Assembly (NCBI GenBank): GCA_017433225.1
Contig: JAFRHS010000017.1
Location: 1 to 64,000, forward strand
Length of the DNA stretch: 64,000 nt
Source of the DNA: Clostridia bacterium
GTDB lineage: Bacteria; Bacillota; Clostridia; Oscillospirales; Acutalibacteraceae
Direction of reading: 5' to 3'
The position numbers and the translations under genes are program-made. This document shows positions 8,217 to 17,268 of this stretch, in pieces. Position 1 is the first letter of the stretch, and every line of letters begins with the position of its first letter. The notes below the pieces were generated by a model that saw only the letters and a list, made by a program, of their open reading frames with translations, did not search any database and was not told the origin of the DNA.

Positions 8217-10325
8217 TTACAGTGCCCAGGCGGCTTCGAGGCCGGCTCTGGTGGCATGGACGATCTTGCCGGGTTTGTCCGCGTCGCCGATGGCGATGAC
8301 TTTGTCGGCGATGGACTTCGCTGCGGCTTCGAGGTCCTTGACGGAGCGGACGCCCAGGGACAGGACGACGCAGTCGACGTCGATGACCTTGAGGTTTCCG
8401 TCCGCGGTCTCCAGGAAGACGCTCTTGTCAGAGACTCTGGTCAGCTTGTGGCTCGGCAGCAGGTTGGCGCCCGCCTTGTCGAGGTTCGGGACGATATCCC
8501 AGTAGTGCTGGGTCCAGATGCCGGGGCCGATCTTGTCCGCCATCTCGACGACGGTGACCGTGTTGCCCTTTTCGACCAGGAGTTCGGCCGTCTCAAGACC
8601 GGTGAGACCGGAACCGATGACCGCGACCTTCTTGCCTTCGATGTTGACCTTGCCGGAGAGGACGTCCGCGACGGTGCAGACGTTGTCGCCGTCGAGGCCC
8701 GGGATCTTCGGGACGATCGGCGTGCCGCCGGAGGCGAGGATGACCGCGTAAGGTTTGAGCGCCTTCAGGTTCTCTTCCGTGGCGGCCGTGCCGAGGCGGA
8801 TCTCCACGCCGGCATTCTTCGCGCCCTGGGTCAGGTCGTCGATCGCCCACTGCATCCGGTCCTTGTTCGGGGGCATCTTCGCAAGGTTCAGCTGGCCGCC
8901 GGGCTCGTTCTCTTTCTCGAAGAGGACCGTCTTGAAGCCGCGTTTCGCCGCTTCTCTGGCTGCCGTCAGACCGGCGGGGCCGGCACCGACGACCGCGACC
9001 GTGAGGCCGTTGCCGTCCTTCTTGATCGTGTTCTCGTTATACTGGATCTCTCTGCAGCAGTAGGGGTTCATCGCGCACTCGCAGGGCTCGCCCTTCAGGG
9101 CGTTGCCCTCGTCGGTCTCGAAGCAGGTGACGCAGGAGATGCAGCGCTGGATGTCCTGGGGACGGCCGGCGGCCGCTTTTTCGACCCAGTGCGGGTCGGC
9201 GAGCATCGGACGGCCGAGGGTGATGAAGTCCTGGTTGCCGCTCTCGAGGAGCGCTTCCGCCTGATCCGGAGTCCGGATGACACCGACGCCGGCGACGGGG
9301 ACAGAGACGGCTTCCTTGACCGCTTTGGCCAGGTACGTCCGCCAGCCGGGCTGGAAACTCATGGGCTCGATGAGCGTGTTGAGGGTCTCGTAGTTGCCGC
9401 AGGAGACGTTGATGAGGTCCGCGCCGGCCTCTTCGACCTTCTTCGCCATCTGGACGCCTTCCGCCAGCTGGATGCCGCGGTTTTCATAGCCGAGCAGATC
9501 GTAGAACTCGTCGACCGTCAGACGGACCGAGACCGGGAAGTCCTCGCCGCACTCTTTTTTGATGCCCTTCAGGATGTTCAGAAGGAAGCGCATGCGGTTG
9601 TCGAGGCTGCCGCCGTACATGTCCTTGCGGTTATTGGTGTAGGGGGACAGGAACTGCTGGATGAGATAGCCGTGGGCCGCGTGGAGTTCGACGCCATCAC
9701 CGCCGGCTTTCTGGACGCGTTTTGCCGCGGCGATGAACTGCTTCTCGAGACGATGGATCTCGGGGATGGTCAGGGCGCGCGTCGGCTGTCCTTTGATGAT
9801 GGAGGCGCCAAGGCCGGTCGGGATATTGCCGGAGCTGACGACCGGAGGCATGAACTTCATCATCTTCATGACGCGCGGGTCTTCGAGCATGGCTGTGTCG
9901 ACGTATTTGCCCATGCCATAGGTAATGTCCCAGAAATGCGGGATGATCTTGCCGACCTTGGACAGCAGGTTCCAGGAATAGGCCAGCGCGGACAGGTTCT
10001 GTCTGCCCGGATGGTGCAGCTGGACGAAGATCTTCGTGCCGTGGGAGTGGATCTTGTCCACCATCTTCGAGAACGGCTCGATCATGTCGTCGCTGGCCAT
10101 CGAGAGCTGACCGCCCAGTGCCAGACCATGGTAGTTGTTGACACGGGTGACTTCCGTGATGATGAGGCCGACACCGCCTTTTGCCCGCTCCTCATAGTAG
10201 TCTGAGACTCGTGGGCCGGCTTTGCCGTCCGGTTCCGCGCAGTCGACGCCCATCGCCGCCATGATGACACGGTTCTTGAGGGTCAGGCTGCCGATTTTTC
10301 CTTCACTCAACAGTTTTTCATACAT
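8217..10325 (-). CDS. Old Yellow Enzyme-type NADH:flavin oxidoreductase (FadH/BaiCD-like)
   Basis: 702 residues. The N-terminal ~370 residues form an FMN-binding TIM barrel of the OYE family (GSLTLKNR start, QLHHPGRQ, HAAHGYLIQQFLSP). A cysteine cluster CISCVTC plus a later Cys before AMNP would hold a 4Fe-4S centre. The C-terminal half has two dinucleotide folds (VAVVGAGPAGLTAA, and KVAVIGSGLTGLETAE). This is the architecture of 2,4-dienoyl-CoA reductase, 2-enoate reductase and the bile-acid BaiCD/BaiH enzymes; which substrate applies here cannot be told. GGGAGG precedes ATG 10325. Transcribed alone, convergent with the PTS gene. Confidence 0.85.
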   Translation of the reverse strand: MYEKLLSEGKIGSLTLKNRVIMAAMGVDCAEPDGKAGPRVSDYYEERAKGGVGLIITEVTRVNNYHGLALGGQLSMASDDMIEPFSKMVDKIHSHGTKIFVQLHHPGRQNLSALAYSWNLLSKVGKIIPHFWDITYGMGKYVDTAMLEDPRVMKMMKFMPPVVSSGNIPTGLGASIIKGQPTRALTIPEIHRLEKQFIAAAKRVQKAGGDGVELHAAHGYLIQQFLSPYTNNRKDMYGGSLDNRMRFLLNILKGIKKECGEDFPVSVRLTVDEFYDLLGYENRGIQLAEGVQMAKKVEEAGADLINVSCGNYETLNTLIEPMSFQPGWRTYLAKAVKEAVSVPVAGVGVIRTPDQAEALLESGNQDFITLGRPMLADPHWVEKAAAGRPQDIQRCISCVTCFETDEGNALKGEPCECAMNPYCCREIQYNENTIKKDGNGLTVAVVGAGPAGLTAAREAAKRGFKTVLFEKENEPGGQLNLAKMPPNKDRMQWAIDDLTQGAKNAGVEIRLGTAATEENLKALKPYAVILASGGTPIVPKIPGLDGDNVCTVADVLSGKVNIEGKKVAVIGSGLTGLETAELLVEKGNTVTVVEMADKIGPGIWTQHYWDIVPNLDKAGANLLPSHKLTRVSDKSVFLETADGNLKVIDVDCVVLSLGVRSVKDLEAAAKSIADKVIAIGDADKPGKIVHATRAGLEAAWAL

Positions 10326-10379
10326 ATTTCGTTTCCTCCCTAAAAAATCGCTTCCAATTGCAATCTTTTGCCAAAAACT

Positions 10380-10409
10380 ACTGTACCATCTTGCGGCAGA
10401 CAGTTTCAA
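10380..10409 (-). promoter_or_regulatory. Candidate promoter of the OYE gene
   Basis: On the minus strand TTGAAA (10404-10409) is followed after 18 bases by TACAGT (10380-10385), about 55 bases before ATG 10325. Confidence 0.45.
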
Positions 10410-10683
10410 CAAAAGGTCGATTATGTATAGAAAAACGAGATATAAAAATGGAAAAGAACCGCTCCCCTAAGCGGCTCTTTTCCTGTGTACAGTATGTATC
10501 GAATGGAGGCGATGGGATGTCGCCTGAAGGAGTTTTCTTGGCATAAGAGTAACAGGATAGACCCCCCGCGTTCCATAGCGTTTTTTCGAATAGTGTTCGT
10601 TAACGACCGCAGTGTATATGCTTTGTCGAACAGTTATGCTAAACTTGTCATAGAACAGTCCAAACGGAAAGGAGAGACCTGTT
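10410..10683. other. Divergent intergenic region with hairpins and a palindrome
   Basis: No gene is supportable here. The region holds a GC-rich hairpin flanked by A and T runs (10451-10482), a small stem GGCGA/TCGCC near 10510-10530 and a perfect 10-bp palindrome TCGTTAACGA at 10597-10606. The palindrome could be an operator for the adjacent TetR gene; this is inference only. Confidence 0.4.
10451..10482. terminator. Terminator-like hairpin without an obvious gene
   Basis: GAAAAGAACCGCT pairs with AGCGGCTCTTTTC across CCCCTA, with one mismatch. It sits between two divergent genes, so it terminates neither coding transcript; it may end a small transcript or insulate the two promoters. Confidence 0.5.
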
Positions 10684-11256
10684 TTGAAGACCGACCGCCG
10701 TGTTCTCAAAACCGAACAGGCGCTGGAATCCGCGCTTCTGAAACTCATGCACGGCAAGTCCATCGACCAGATCACGACCACGGAGTTGTGCCGGGTAGCT
10801 GGCATCAATCGCAACACGTTCTATGCGCATTACCCGAACCCCACGAGCCTGCTGGAACGCATCGAAGACGAGTTCATCAAGGTCATCGTGGACCTCATCG
10901 ACGACACCGTAAAAGAGAACGGCTATTCCATGCTCCTCCAGAGAGTCTTCGAAGCGATCATCGAACACAAGGCCCTCTCCCTCGTCCTGCTCTCCCGCAA
11001 CGGAGACCCGAACTACCAGCGGAGGATCATCGAGAAGGCCCGGGGACCCGTCATCGCGTACTGGCGGGAGCTCGGCACGGAGCTCCCTCAGGAAGACCTC
11101 GATACCCTGTTCACATTCCTCTCCCACGGGTCCAAGCAGGTCATCCTTCTCTGGACGGAGAACGGCTTTGACAAGACACCGGAAGAACTGGCACAGAAAG
11201 TCGGCAACATCGTGGACAATGCGGTGGCGAACCTCCTTCCGAAAACAGAGATCTGA
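10684..11256 (+). CDS. TetR/AcrR family transcriptional regulator
   Basis: 190 residues. The N-terminal helix-turn-helix is clear (KSIDQITTTELCRVAGI, then NRNTFYAHYPN at about residues 22-50), followed by a ligand-binding domain of variable sequence. The start is TTG 10684, with AAAGGAGAG about 9 bases upstream; no ATG gives a full DNA-binding domain. It is transcribed away from the OYE oxidoreductase, a common layout for a regulator of its neighbour, but glycerate kinase downstream is an equal candidate target. A terminator at 11281 ends the unit. Confidence 0.85.
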   Translation: MKTDRRVLKTEQALESALLKLMHGKSIDQITTTELCRVAGINRNTFYAHYPNPTSLLERIEDEFIKVIVDLIDDTVKENGYSMLLQRVFEAIIEHKALSLVLLSRNGDPNYQRRIIEKARGPVIAYWRELGTELPQEDLDTLFTFLSHGSKQVILLWTENGFDKTPEELAQKVGNIVDNAVANLLPKTEI

Positions 11257-11280
11257 CGGAACAACATTCCAAAGCAACGA

Positions 11281-11312
11281 ACGGCAAGGGGCCCTGCCCT
11301 TTGCCGTTTTTT
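11281..11312 (+). terminator. Intrinsic terminator after the TetR gene
   Basis: ACGGCAAGGG pairs with CCCTTTGCCGT, followed by a run of six T. Confidence 0.85.
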
Positions 11313-11319
11313 CATGGAG

Positions 11320-11348
11320 TTTTCTCCGAAGAGAAATTGTTCTATAAT
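11320..11348 (+). promoter_or_regulatory. Candidate promoter of glycerate kinase
   Basis: A perfect TATAAT (11343-11348) lies 17 bases after a weak TTTTCT (11320-11325), about 36 bases before ATG 11384. Confidence 0.45.
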
Positions 11349-11383
11349 GAGACCAGCACCTTCTCCAAAGGAGGACCCCCATC

Positions 11384-12505
11384 ATGAAATTACTGTTTGC
11401 ATCGGACTCGTTCAAGGGAACCCTGTCCAGCGAAAAAACCATTGAGCTTTTGACAAAGGCGGCGCACGACGTCTTCGGCGAATGTGAATGCTCCGGCGTC
11501 CCGGTGGCGGACGGCGGGGAAGGCACGGTCGAAGCAGTCGTGAAGGCGCGCGGCGGAAGACTCATCTCCGTCCCGGTCCACGGCCCGCGCATGGAGGACC
11601 GGACCGCCACGTACGGCGTGCTCTCCGACACGGAAGCCATCCTCGAGATGGCAGCGGCCTCCGGACTGACTCTTGTCCCGGAGGAGCAGCGCGACCCGAC
11701 GCGCACCACCACCTGCGGGACCGGTGAACTCGTGAAAGCCGTGCTGGACGCCGGGTACACGGACCTGTCCATCGCCATCGGCGGGTCCGCCACCAACGAC
11801 GGCGGCATGGGTTTCGCCGCGGCCCTCGGCGTGAAGTTCTACGACGCCGACGGGAACGAACTCATCGGACGGGGCGAGGACCTCGCCAAAGTCGTCCGCA
11901 TGGACTGCTCCGGCCTCGACCCGCGCGTCAAAAACGCGAAGTTCACGGTCATGTGCGACGTCACGAATCCGCTCACCGGGCCGGACGGCGCCACCTACAC
12001 GTTCGGCGCGCAGAAAGGCGCCACGCCGGAGATGCAGGCCGCTTTGGAGGACGGCATGCAGAACTACCGCCGTCTGCTCATCGAGGAGTTCGGCAGGGAC
12101 CCGAACGAGACACCCGGTACAGGCGCCGCCGGAGGACTCGGCGCGGCACTGCTCCTGTTCTGCGACGCCGAGATGAAGTCCGGCATCCACACGGTCCTCG
12201 ACCTCATCGGATTCGACGAGCGCCTCGAAGGCGTCGATCTGGTCGTCACCGGCGAGGGCCGCACCGACTGGCAGAGCGCCTTCGGCAAAGTCCTGCAGGG
12301 CGTCGGGGAACGCTGCAAAGCGAAAGGCGTGCCCGCCGTCGCGCTCGTCGGCAGCCTCGGCAAAGACTATGAGAAGATCTACGACTGCGGCATCCAGTCC
12401 CTCCTGACCACCGTCGACGGATGCATCCCGCTGTCCGAGGCCATGGAGCGCGCCGAAGAACTCTACTACCGCGGCGCCGTCCGGCTGTTCCGGTTCTTCC
12501 TGTAA
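11384..12505 (+). CDS. Glycerate kinase (GlxK/GarK family)
   Basis: 373 residues, the normal length for the family. It opens with LLFASDSFKGTLSS and has PVADGGEGTVEA, the IGGSATNDGGMG nucleotide region and the late VTGEGRTDWQSAFGK motif, all typical of glycerate kinases that make 2- or 3-phosphoglycerate from D-glycerate. GGAGG precedes ATG 11384. The next gene, 62 bases downstream, looks like a serine/threonine symporter. A link through serine, hydroxypyruvate and glycerate is plausible but inferred from proximity. Confidence 0.9.
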   Translation: MKLLFASDSFKGTLSSEKTIELLTKAAHDVFGECECSGVPVADGGEGTVEAVVKARGGRLISVPVHGPRMEDRTATYGVLSDTEAILEMAAASGLTLVPEEQRDPTRTTTCGTGELVKAVLDAGYTDLSIAIGGSATNDGGMGFAAALGVKFYDADGNELIGRGEDLAKVVRMDCSGLDPRVKNAKFTVMCDVTNPLTGPDGATYTFGAQKGATPEMQAALEDGMQNYRRLLIEEFGRDPNETPGTGAAGGLGAALLLFCDAEMKSGIHTVLDLIGFDERLEGVDLVVTGEGRTDWQSAFGKVLQGVGERCKAKGVPAVALVGSLGKDYEKIYDCGIQSLLTTVDGCIPLSEAMERAEELYYRGAVRLFRFFL

Positions 12506-12566
12506 AGGAAAAAATGTGATAAACTAGATACACTCTATTGAAATCTTTGCGAAAGTAGGTTTTAAC

Positions 12567-13850
12567 GTGAACGCATTCAAAACCGTCGTCCAGAAATGGA
12601 AAGACATGAACGCGATCCTGCGGATCCTCATCGGTCTCGCCATCGGTATCGTGCTCGGTCTCACCGTGCCGAATCTGCCGGTCATCGGCCTTCTCGGATC
12701 CATCTTCGTCGGGTCCTTGAAAGGCATTGCTCCCATCCTGGTCTTCGTGCTCATCATGAGCTCCCTCGCGAATTCCAGCACGGGCATCGGCGCCCGTTTC
12801 CGGACCGTCATCTTCCTCTACATGACCAGTACGCTCGTCGCGTCGATCGTCGCCGTCATCACCTCGTATCTGTTCCCGGTCACCATGAAACTGACCGGCG
12901 ACGCAGCGGAGCAGGCGGCTCCCACAGGCGTCGGCGAAGTCTGGACGAACCTCCTCAACAACATGGTCACGAACCCCGTGTCCGCGCTGGCGAATGCCAA
13001 CTACATCGGCATCCTGTTCTGGGCGGTCCTGTTCGGCCTTGCCCTGAAAGCGATCGGCTCTGAGAAGACCAACAACATCATCGCCGAGATCGCCGACATG
13101 ATCAACAAGGTCGTCACCTGGATCATCCTGCTCGCCCCCTTCGGTGTCATGGGCCTCGTTTTCAACGCCATCTCCGAGAACGGTCTTGCCATCTTCACGG
13201 TCTACGGCAAACTGGTCGCTGCCCTCGTCGGCTCCATGCTGTTCGTCACGCTGGTCACCGACCCGTTCATCGCCGCCCTGTTCCTGAAACGGAACCCCTA
13301 CCCGCTTACCTGGACCGCTCTGAAAGAGTCCGGCCTCACTGCGTTCTTCACCCGCAGCTCCGCGGCGAACATCCCGGTCAACATGAAGACCTGCGAAAAA
13401 CTGGGTCTCGAGAAAGATTTCTACTCGGTGTCCATCCCGCTCGGCGCCACCATCAACATGGACGGCGCGGCTGCCGTTATCACCATCATGTCTCTGTCCG
13501 TCGCGCGGACTATGGGCGTGGAGGTCTCCATCCCCACTGCCATCGCGCTGAGTTTCCTGTCCACCCTCGCCGCCTGCGGCGCTTCCGGTGTGGCCGGCGG
13601 CTCCCTGCTGCTCATCCCGATGGCCTGCTCGTTCTTCGGCATCTCGAACGATATCGCCATGCAGGCGGTCGAAGTCGGTTTCATCATCGGCGTCATCCAG
13701 GACTCCGTCGAGACCGCTCTGAACTCTTCGGGCGACGTCGTTTTCTCCGCCACTTCCGAGTACTATACCCGCCGCAAGAGAGGCGAAGACATGCGCTTCC
13801 TCGGCGAGTACGCAAAGAAGAAAAAGAAAGACGCTCCGGCCGAAGGCTGA
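12567..13850 (+). CDS. sstT: Sodium:dicarboxylate symporter, SstT-like
   Basis: 427 residues with the multi-helix profile of the DAACS (glutamate/serine/threonine:sodium symporter) family. The start (FKTVVQKWKDMNAILRILIG) and the motifs SLANSSTGIGARFRTV, TAFFTRSSAANIPVNM and SIPLGATINMDGAAAV match serine/threonine transporter SstT. Start is GTG 12567, whose ribosome site is weak; the next ATG (12606) would remove residues usually present. It likely imports L-serine/threonine with sodium. A terminator follows at 13894. Confidence 0.85.
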   Translation: MNAFKTVVQKWKDMNAILRILIGLAIGIVLGLTVPNLPVIGLLGSIFVGSLKGIAPILVFVLIMSSLANSSTGIGARFRTVIFLYMTSTLVASIVAVITSYLFPVTMKLTGDAAEQAAPTGVGEVWTNLLNNMVTNPVSALANANYIGILFWAVLFGLALKAIGSEKTNNIIAEIADMINKVVTWIILLAPFGVMGLVFNAISENGLAIFTVYGKLVAALVGSMLFVTLVTDPFIAALFLKRNPYPLTWTALKESGLTAFFTRSSAANIPVNMKTCEKLGLEKDFYSVSIPLGATINMDGAAAVITIMSLSVARTMGVEVSIPTAIALSFLSTLAACGASGVAGGSLLLIPMACSFFGISNDIAMQAVEVGFIIGVIQDSVETALNSSGDVVFSATSEYYTRRKRGEDMRFLGEYAKKKKKDAPAEG

Positions 13851-13893
13851 ACCTCTGCCTTGTGTGGCAGGACGAAAACTTGATCAAGACAAC

Positions 13894-13926
13894 AAAAAGA
13901 GAGACTCGTTTCGAGTCTCTCTTTTC
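13894..13926. terminator. Bidirectional intrinsic terminator
   Basis: AAAAAGAGAGACTCG pairs with CGAGTCTCTCTTTT. It lies between the converging symporter and small membrane genes. Confidence 0.9.
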
Positions 13927-13989
13927 TTTGCCATTATCTATGTCTTGCTTTGCAGACACTCTTCTAACGCTCTCCTGCGGGTCCTTCCC

Positions 13990-14259
13990 TCAGATGAGTG
14001 CCGTTGCGATCAGTGCCGCAGCCGCTCCATTCCCGGACGGGAGAATGAAGAGGACATAGACCACCGCGGCCAGAGCGATGGCGGCGACCAGGCCCGCCAG
14101 ACCGAGCATCGCGCGGCCGGCCCGCTGTTCGTTCGGGTCGTCTTTCCGCACGCCCCGGATGCCGATGATGAGCATGGCAACGGGAACCGCGACGAGCATG
14201 GCGACCGTGAACCAGAAGACGAGCGGCGAACTCGTCATACGCGCAAAAGATGTATACAT
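13990..14259 (-). CDS. Small membrane protein, 89 aa
   Basis: 89 residues with two or three hydrophobic segments: about 12-34 (LVFWFTVAMLVAVPVAMLII), 51-71 (MLGLAGLVAAIALAAVVYVL) and a hydrophobic tail. A charged loop (RKDDPNEQRAGR) lies between the first two. No recognised family. AGGAGG precedes the start, and it follows the DUF1653 gene by 18 bases on the same strand, so the two are probably co-transcribed. Confidence 0.6.
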   Translation of the reverse strand: MYTSFARMTSSPLVFWFTVAMLVAVPVAMLIIGIRGVRKDDPNEQRAGRAMLGLAGLVAAIALAAVVYVLFILPSGNGAAAALIATALI

Positions 14260-14277
14260 GTCATTTCCTCCTGTGGG

Positions 14278-14547
14278 TCAGTCTTTCACTTTCTCGAACC
14301 GGTACTTCTGTTTGATGTCCGGGTACTTCTCGCGGTCCACTTCGGACAGGAACATGTCGTACGGTCTCGCGTAAAGCTGATAGTCGTCGTAGAGCGCCTG
14401 GTAAACCATGAGCGGTTCGCGGCTCTCGGAGTGGATCGCCACCCCGACGATCTGGTACAGGTACTGCGTGGAGTTCGGGTCCACCAGCTCCCGTTTGAAG
14501 TGCTGCACCCGGTCTCCCGGATGGAACGTTCTGTCATTGTTTCCCAT
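14278..14547 (-). CDS. DUF1653 family protein
   Basis: 89 residues with the DUF1653 pattern: PGDRVQHFKRE, YLYQIVGVAIHSESREPLMVYQ, then DYQLYARPYDMFLSEVD. These small soluble proteins are of unknown function; they resemble compact beta-rich folds. AAGGAGG lies upstream of ATG 14547. A TATAAT at 14583-14588 on this strand may be its -10, just downstream of the malic enzyme terminator. Confidence 0.85.
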   Translation of the reverse strand: MGNNDRTFHPGDRVQHFKRELVDPNSTQYLYQIVGVAIHSESREPLMVYQALYDDYQLYARPYDMFLSEVDREKYPDIKQKYRFEKVKD

Positions 14548-14613
14548 GGCGATGCGCGCCTCCTTTTGGAAAGTTCTTCCTTATTATACACTACCTTCCC
14601 CGGAAATAAATAG

Positions 14614-14645
14614 AAAAGACCTGCAGAGGACTCTGCAGGTCTTTT
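14614..14645 (-). terminator. Terminator after malic enzyme
   Basis: AAAAGACCTGCAGA pairs with TCTGCAGGTCTTTT. It lies between the malic enzyme stop and the DUF1653 start on the same strand. Confidence 0.85.
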
Positions 14646-14680
14646 GTGTCAGTTGTTTGTGCTGGGTCTCAGCGATCCGC

Positions 14681-15853
14681 TCAGATGCGGGCGACGCCGG
14701 ACTTGCGGGCAGCTTCGGCAACAGCCTTGGCGACGGCGGGGCCGACGCGCGGGTCGAATGCCTTCGGGATGATGTAGTCTTCGGACAGTTCATCGTCAGA
14801 GATGAGGCCAGCCAGCGCCAGGGACGCAGCCATCTTCATATCTTCGTTGATGTCGGAAGCACGGACATCGAAGGTGCCGCGGAAGATGCCGGGGAATGCC
14901 AGAACGTTGTTGATCTGGTTCGGGAAGTCGGAACGGCCGGTGGAGACGACGCGGGCGCCGGCAGCTTTGGCCTCGTCCGGGAAGATCTCCGGAGTCGGGT
15001 TCGCGCAGGCGAAGACGATGGCGTCATCGGCCATGGATTCGACCATTTCCTTGGTGACGGTGCCGGGGCCGGAGACGCCGATGAAGACGTCCGCGCCGAC
15101 GAGCATGTCAGCCAGAGAACCTTCTTTGTGGTCAAGGTTCGTGACTTCCGCCATTTCTTCCTTGATCCAGTTCAGACCGTCGCGGCCTTTATAGATGGCG
15201 CCTCTGCGGTCACACATGGTGACGTCTTTCGCGCCGTAGGACATCAGAAGTTTGACGATGGCGATGGCGGCGGAGCCGGCACCGGACGTAACGATCTTGA
15301 TGTCCTCGATGTTCTTGCCGACGAGTTTCAGCGCGTTGATGAGACCGGCCAGAGTGATGACGGCCGTACCGTGCTGGTCATCGTGGAAGATCGGGATGTC
15401 GCATTTCTCTTTCAGTTTGCGCTCGATCTCGAAGCAGCGGGGAGCCGCGATGTCTTCGAGGTTGACGCCGCCGAAGGAACCGGAGATCATGTAGATGGTC
15501 TCAACGATGGTATCGACATCTTTAGACTTGATGCAGAGCGGGAACGCGTCTACATCGCCAAAGTTCTTGAACAGAACGCATTTGCCTTCCATGACAGGCA
15601 TGCCGGCTTCGGGGCCGATGTCGCCAAGACCGAGGACTGCGGTGCCGTCGGTGACGACGAGACACATGTTGTGTCTGCGGGTCAGCTCATAGCTCTTTTC
15701 GAGGTCCTTCTGGATCTCAAGGCAGGGCGCAGCGACGCCGGGGGTGTACGCCAGAGAAAGGTCGTCTTCATTTTCGGTCGGGACGGTCGAAACGACTTCG
15801 ATCTTACCTTTCCACTCTCCGTGCAGTCTGAGGGATTCTTTTGCGTAATCCAT
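14681..15853 (-). CDS. NAD(P)-dependent malic enzyme
   Basis: 390 residues, the short bacterial form without a phosphotransacetylase domain. It contains the malic N-domain ([42 protein letters not shown]), metal and substrate residues around [12 protein letters not shown], and the NAD-binding [14 protein letters not shown]. It decarboxylates malate to pyruvate in the cytoplasm. ATG 15853 follows GGAAGGAG. The Ldh2-type dehydrogenase gene lies directly upstream on the same strand with a terminator hairpin between, so the two may be partly coupled. Confidence 0.95.
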   Translation of the reverse strand: MDYAKESLRLHGEWKGKIEVVSTVPTENEDDLSLAYTPGVAAPCLEIQKDLEKSYELTRRHNMCLVVTDGTAVLGLGDIGPEAGMPVMEGKCVLFKNFGDVDAFPLCIKSKDVDTIVETIYMISGSFGGVNLEDIAAPRCFEIERKLKEKCDIPIFHDDQHGTAVITLAGLINALKLVGKNIEDIKIVTSGAGSAAIAIVKLLMSYGAKDVTMCDRRGAIYKGRDGLNWIKEEMAEVTNLDHKEGSLADMLVGADVFIGVSGPGTVTKEMVESMADDAIVFACANPTPEIFPDEAKAAGARVVSTGRSDFPNQINNVLAFPGIFRGTFDVRASDINEDMKMAASLALAGLISDDELSEDYIIPKAFDPRVGPAVAKAVAEAARKSGVARI

Positions 15854-15901
15854 GGGAACTCCTTCCTTTCGTAAAAAAGCTCTTAACTTTTCTTTATTCT
15901 C

Positions 15902-15937
15902 AAAAAGGGAGCCGGTCTCGGGTTAGAGCCGGCTCCC
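15902..15937 (-). terminator. Terminator after the Ldh2 dehydrogenase
   Basis: GGGAGCCGG pairs with CCGGCTCCC and is followed on the minus strand by five T. It separates the Ldh2 gene from malic enzyme and may be only partial. Confidence 0.85.
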
Positions 15938-15959
15938 AGAATGCCGCTATGATATGGAC

Positions 15960-17072
15960 TTAGTCTTCCCAGGGGAACTTGTACTGCGTCAGGCCAAGCT
16001 CGTCACGGACAGCGACGATCTCTTTCTGAACGGGCTCCGTGATCGGGACACCCTTGTCTTTTCTTTCCAGCCAGACGTCCCACTCTTTTTCGTTGGCGGT
16101 GTAGATGCGGTCGGCACCCGGAGCCTTCGTGGAGTTACGGACGGAGCGGATGATCTCGCCGGCTTTCTTTCTCGCGAGCTCTTCACCGAGGAAGTGGTCG
16201 GTGTCGATGGCGATGAAGAAGTGGCCGAGATGATAGGGAACGAGGTTGCCGTTCTCATCTTTACCGTCGAGCATCTTGCCGTAGTTGCCGTCCTGAAGGA
16301 TGGCGGAAAGCAGTTCGACGACCATGGCATAGCCGTAGCCCTTGTAGCCGCCGAGCGCTTCGCCGGCGCCACCGAGGGTGGTGAGGGCAGCGGTGCCCTG
16401 GCGGATCATCTTGAGGCCTTCGCCTGCGTCGCCGCAGAACTCTTCGCCGTCTCTGGTGATGACGGTGCCTTTGTGGACGTTCTCGCCGATGCGCTCATAG
16501 TACTCGATCTTACCGTTCTGGGTGATGGAGGTGGCGCAGTCGATGACGAAATCGAAATCTTCATCGGTGGGGATGCCGATGGTCAGCGGGTTGGTACCGA
16601 ACATGCCGTCGACGCCCCAGGTCGGAGCAACAGACGGACGGGCGTTGGTACCGGTGATGCCGATGCAGCCCTGCTTTGCAGCCTGGGAAGCATAGTAACC
16701 GGCGATGCCGTAGTGGCAGGAGTTGCGAACAACGACCATGCCCATGCCATACTTTTTCGCCTTGTCGATGGCCATCTGCATGGACTTGTAGCCGATGACC
16801 TGACCCATTCCGTCGTGTCCGTCGACAACAGCGGTGGTCTCGGTCTCTTTGACGATCTCGAAGTTGGTGACAGGCTGCTGGATACCAGCTTTGATTCTGT
16901 CAAGATAGATGGGTTTGAAGCGGTTGCAGCCGTGGCTCTCGATGCCGCGCTTGTCGGACTCGAGGAGAACGTCGGTGCAGATCTTTGCATCTTCTTCCGG
17001 AATGCCGTAACCGATGAATGCGTCAGTTACGAACGGGGTGATGAGGTCCCAGGGACAAAAAACTCTAGGCAT
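15960..17072 (-). CDS. Malate/L-lactate dehydrogenase, Ldh2 family
   Basis: 370 residues of the MDH/LDH type 2 family, unrelated to classical lactate dehydrogenases. Visible signatures are ESDKRGIESHGCNRF, the conserved RNSCHYGIAGYYA (catalytic His), GTNARPSVAPTWG, GTNPLTIGIPT and LGGYKGYGYAMVVELL. Members oxidise (S)-malate, lactate, ureidoglycolate or sulfolactate with NAD(P). Adjacency to malic enzyme favours malate but does not prove it. AAGGAG precedes ATG 17072. It has its own promoter, with a possible operator just after the start point. Confidence 0.9.
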   Translation of the reverse strand: MPRVFCPWDLITPFVTDAFIGYGIPEEDAKICTDVLLESDKRGIESHGCNRFKPIYLDRIKAGIQQPVTNFEIVKETETTAVVDGHDGMGQVIGYKSMQMAIDKAKKYGMGMVVVRNSCHYGIAGYYASQAAKQGCIGITGTNARPSVAPTWGVDGMFGTNPLTIGIPTDEDFDFVIDCATSITQNGKIEYYERIGENVHKGTVITRDGEEFCGDAGEGLKMIRQGTAALTTLGGAGEALGGYKGYGYAMVVELLSAILQDGNYGKMLDGKDENGNLVPYHLGHFFIAIDTDHFLGEELARKKAGEIIRSVRNSTKAPGADRIYTANEKEWDVWLERKDKGVPITEPVQKEIVAVRDELGLTQYKFPWED

Positions 17073-17107
17073 GATTTCTACAACTCCTTAAACAATAGTG
17101 CTGATAC

Positions 17108-17138
17108 TGAAATTCCTTATCTTTATACGGAAATTTCA
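17108..17138. promoter_or_regulatory. Inverted repeat, possible operator of the Ldh2 gene
   Basis: TGAAATTCC and GGAAATTTCA face each other 12 bases apart, matching except for one base. The repeat starts just downstream of the predicted start point of the Ldh2 promoter, a repressor-like position. Confidence 0.4.
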
Positions 17139-17147
17139 CCACATACA

Positions 17148-17176
17148 ATTGTACCGTTTTGTCTGTTTTTTATCAA
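17148..17176 (-). promoter_or_regulatory. Promoter of the Ldh2 gene
   Basis: Minus strand: TTGATA (17171-17176), 17-base spacer, TACAAT (17148-17153). The gene starts at 17072, giving a leader of about 70 bases. Confidence 0.7.
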
Positions 17177-17213
17177 TAACATTTTGTAAACTTGTATCAA
17201 AAAAGAACATATG

Positions 17214-17242
17214 AAAAAAGCCTCCCGTAAAGGAGGCTTTTT
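17214..17242 (-). terminator. Terminator of the zinc-efflux operon
   Basis: AAAAAGCCTCC pairs with GGAGGCTTTTT, downstream of the last leftward gene ending at 17269. Confidence 0.85.
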
Positions 17243-17268
17243 GTGTATTCTGTTGGCGATTTACGGCA

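Noticed and set aside
5744..8257. 837-codon open frame opposite the PTS gene
   Set aside because: It mirrors a clear EIICBA gene; long antisense frames arise from the GC-rich third positions. No ribosome site or family motif.
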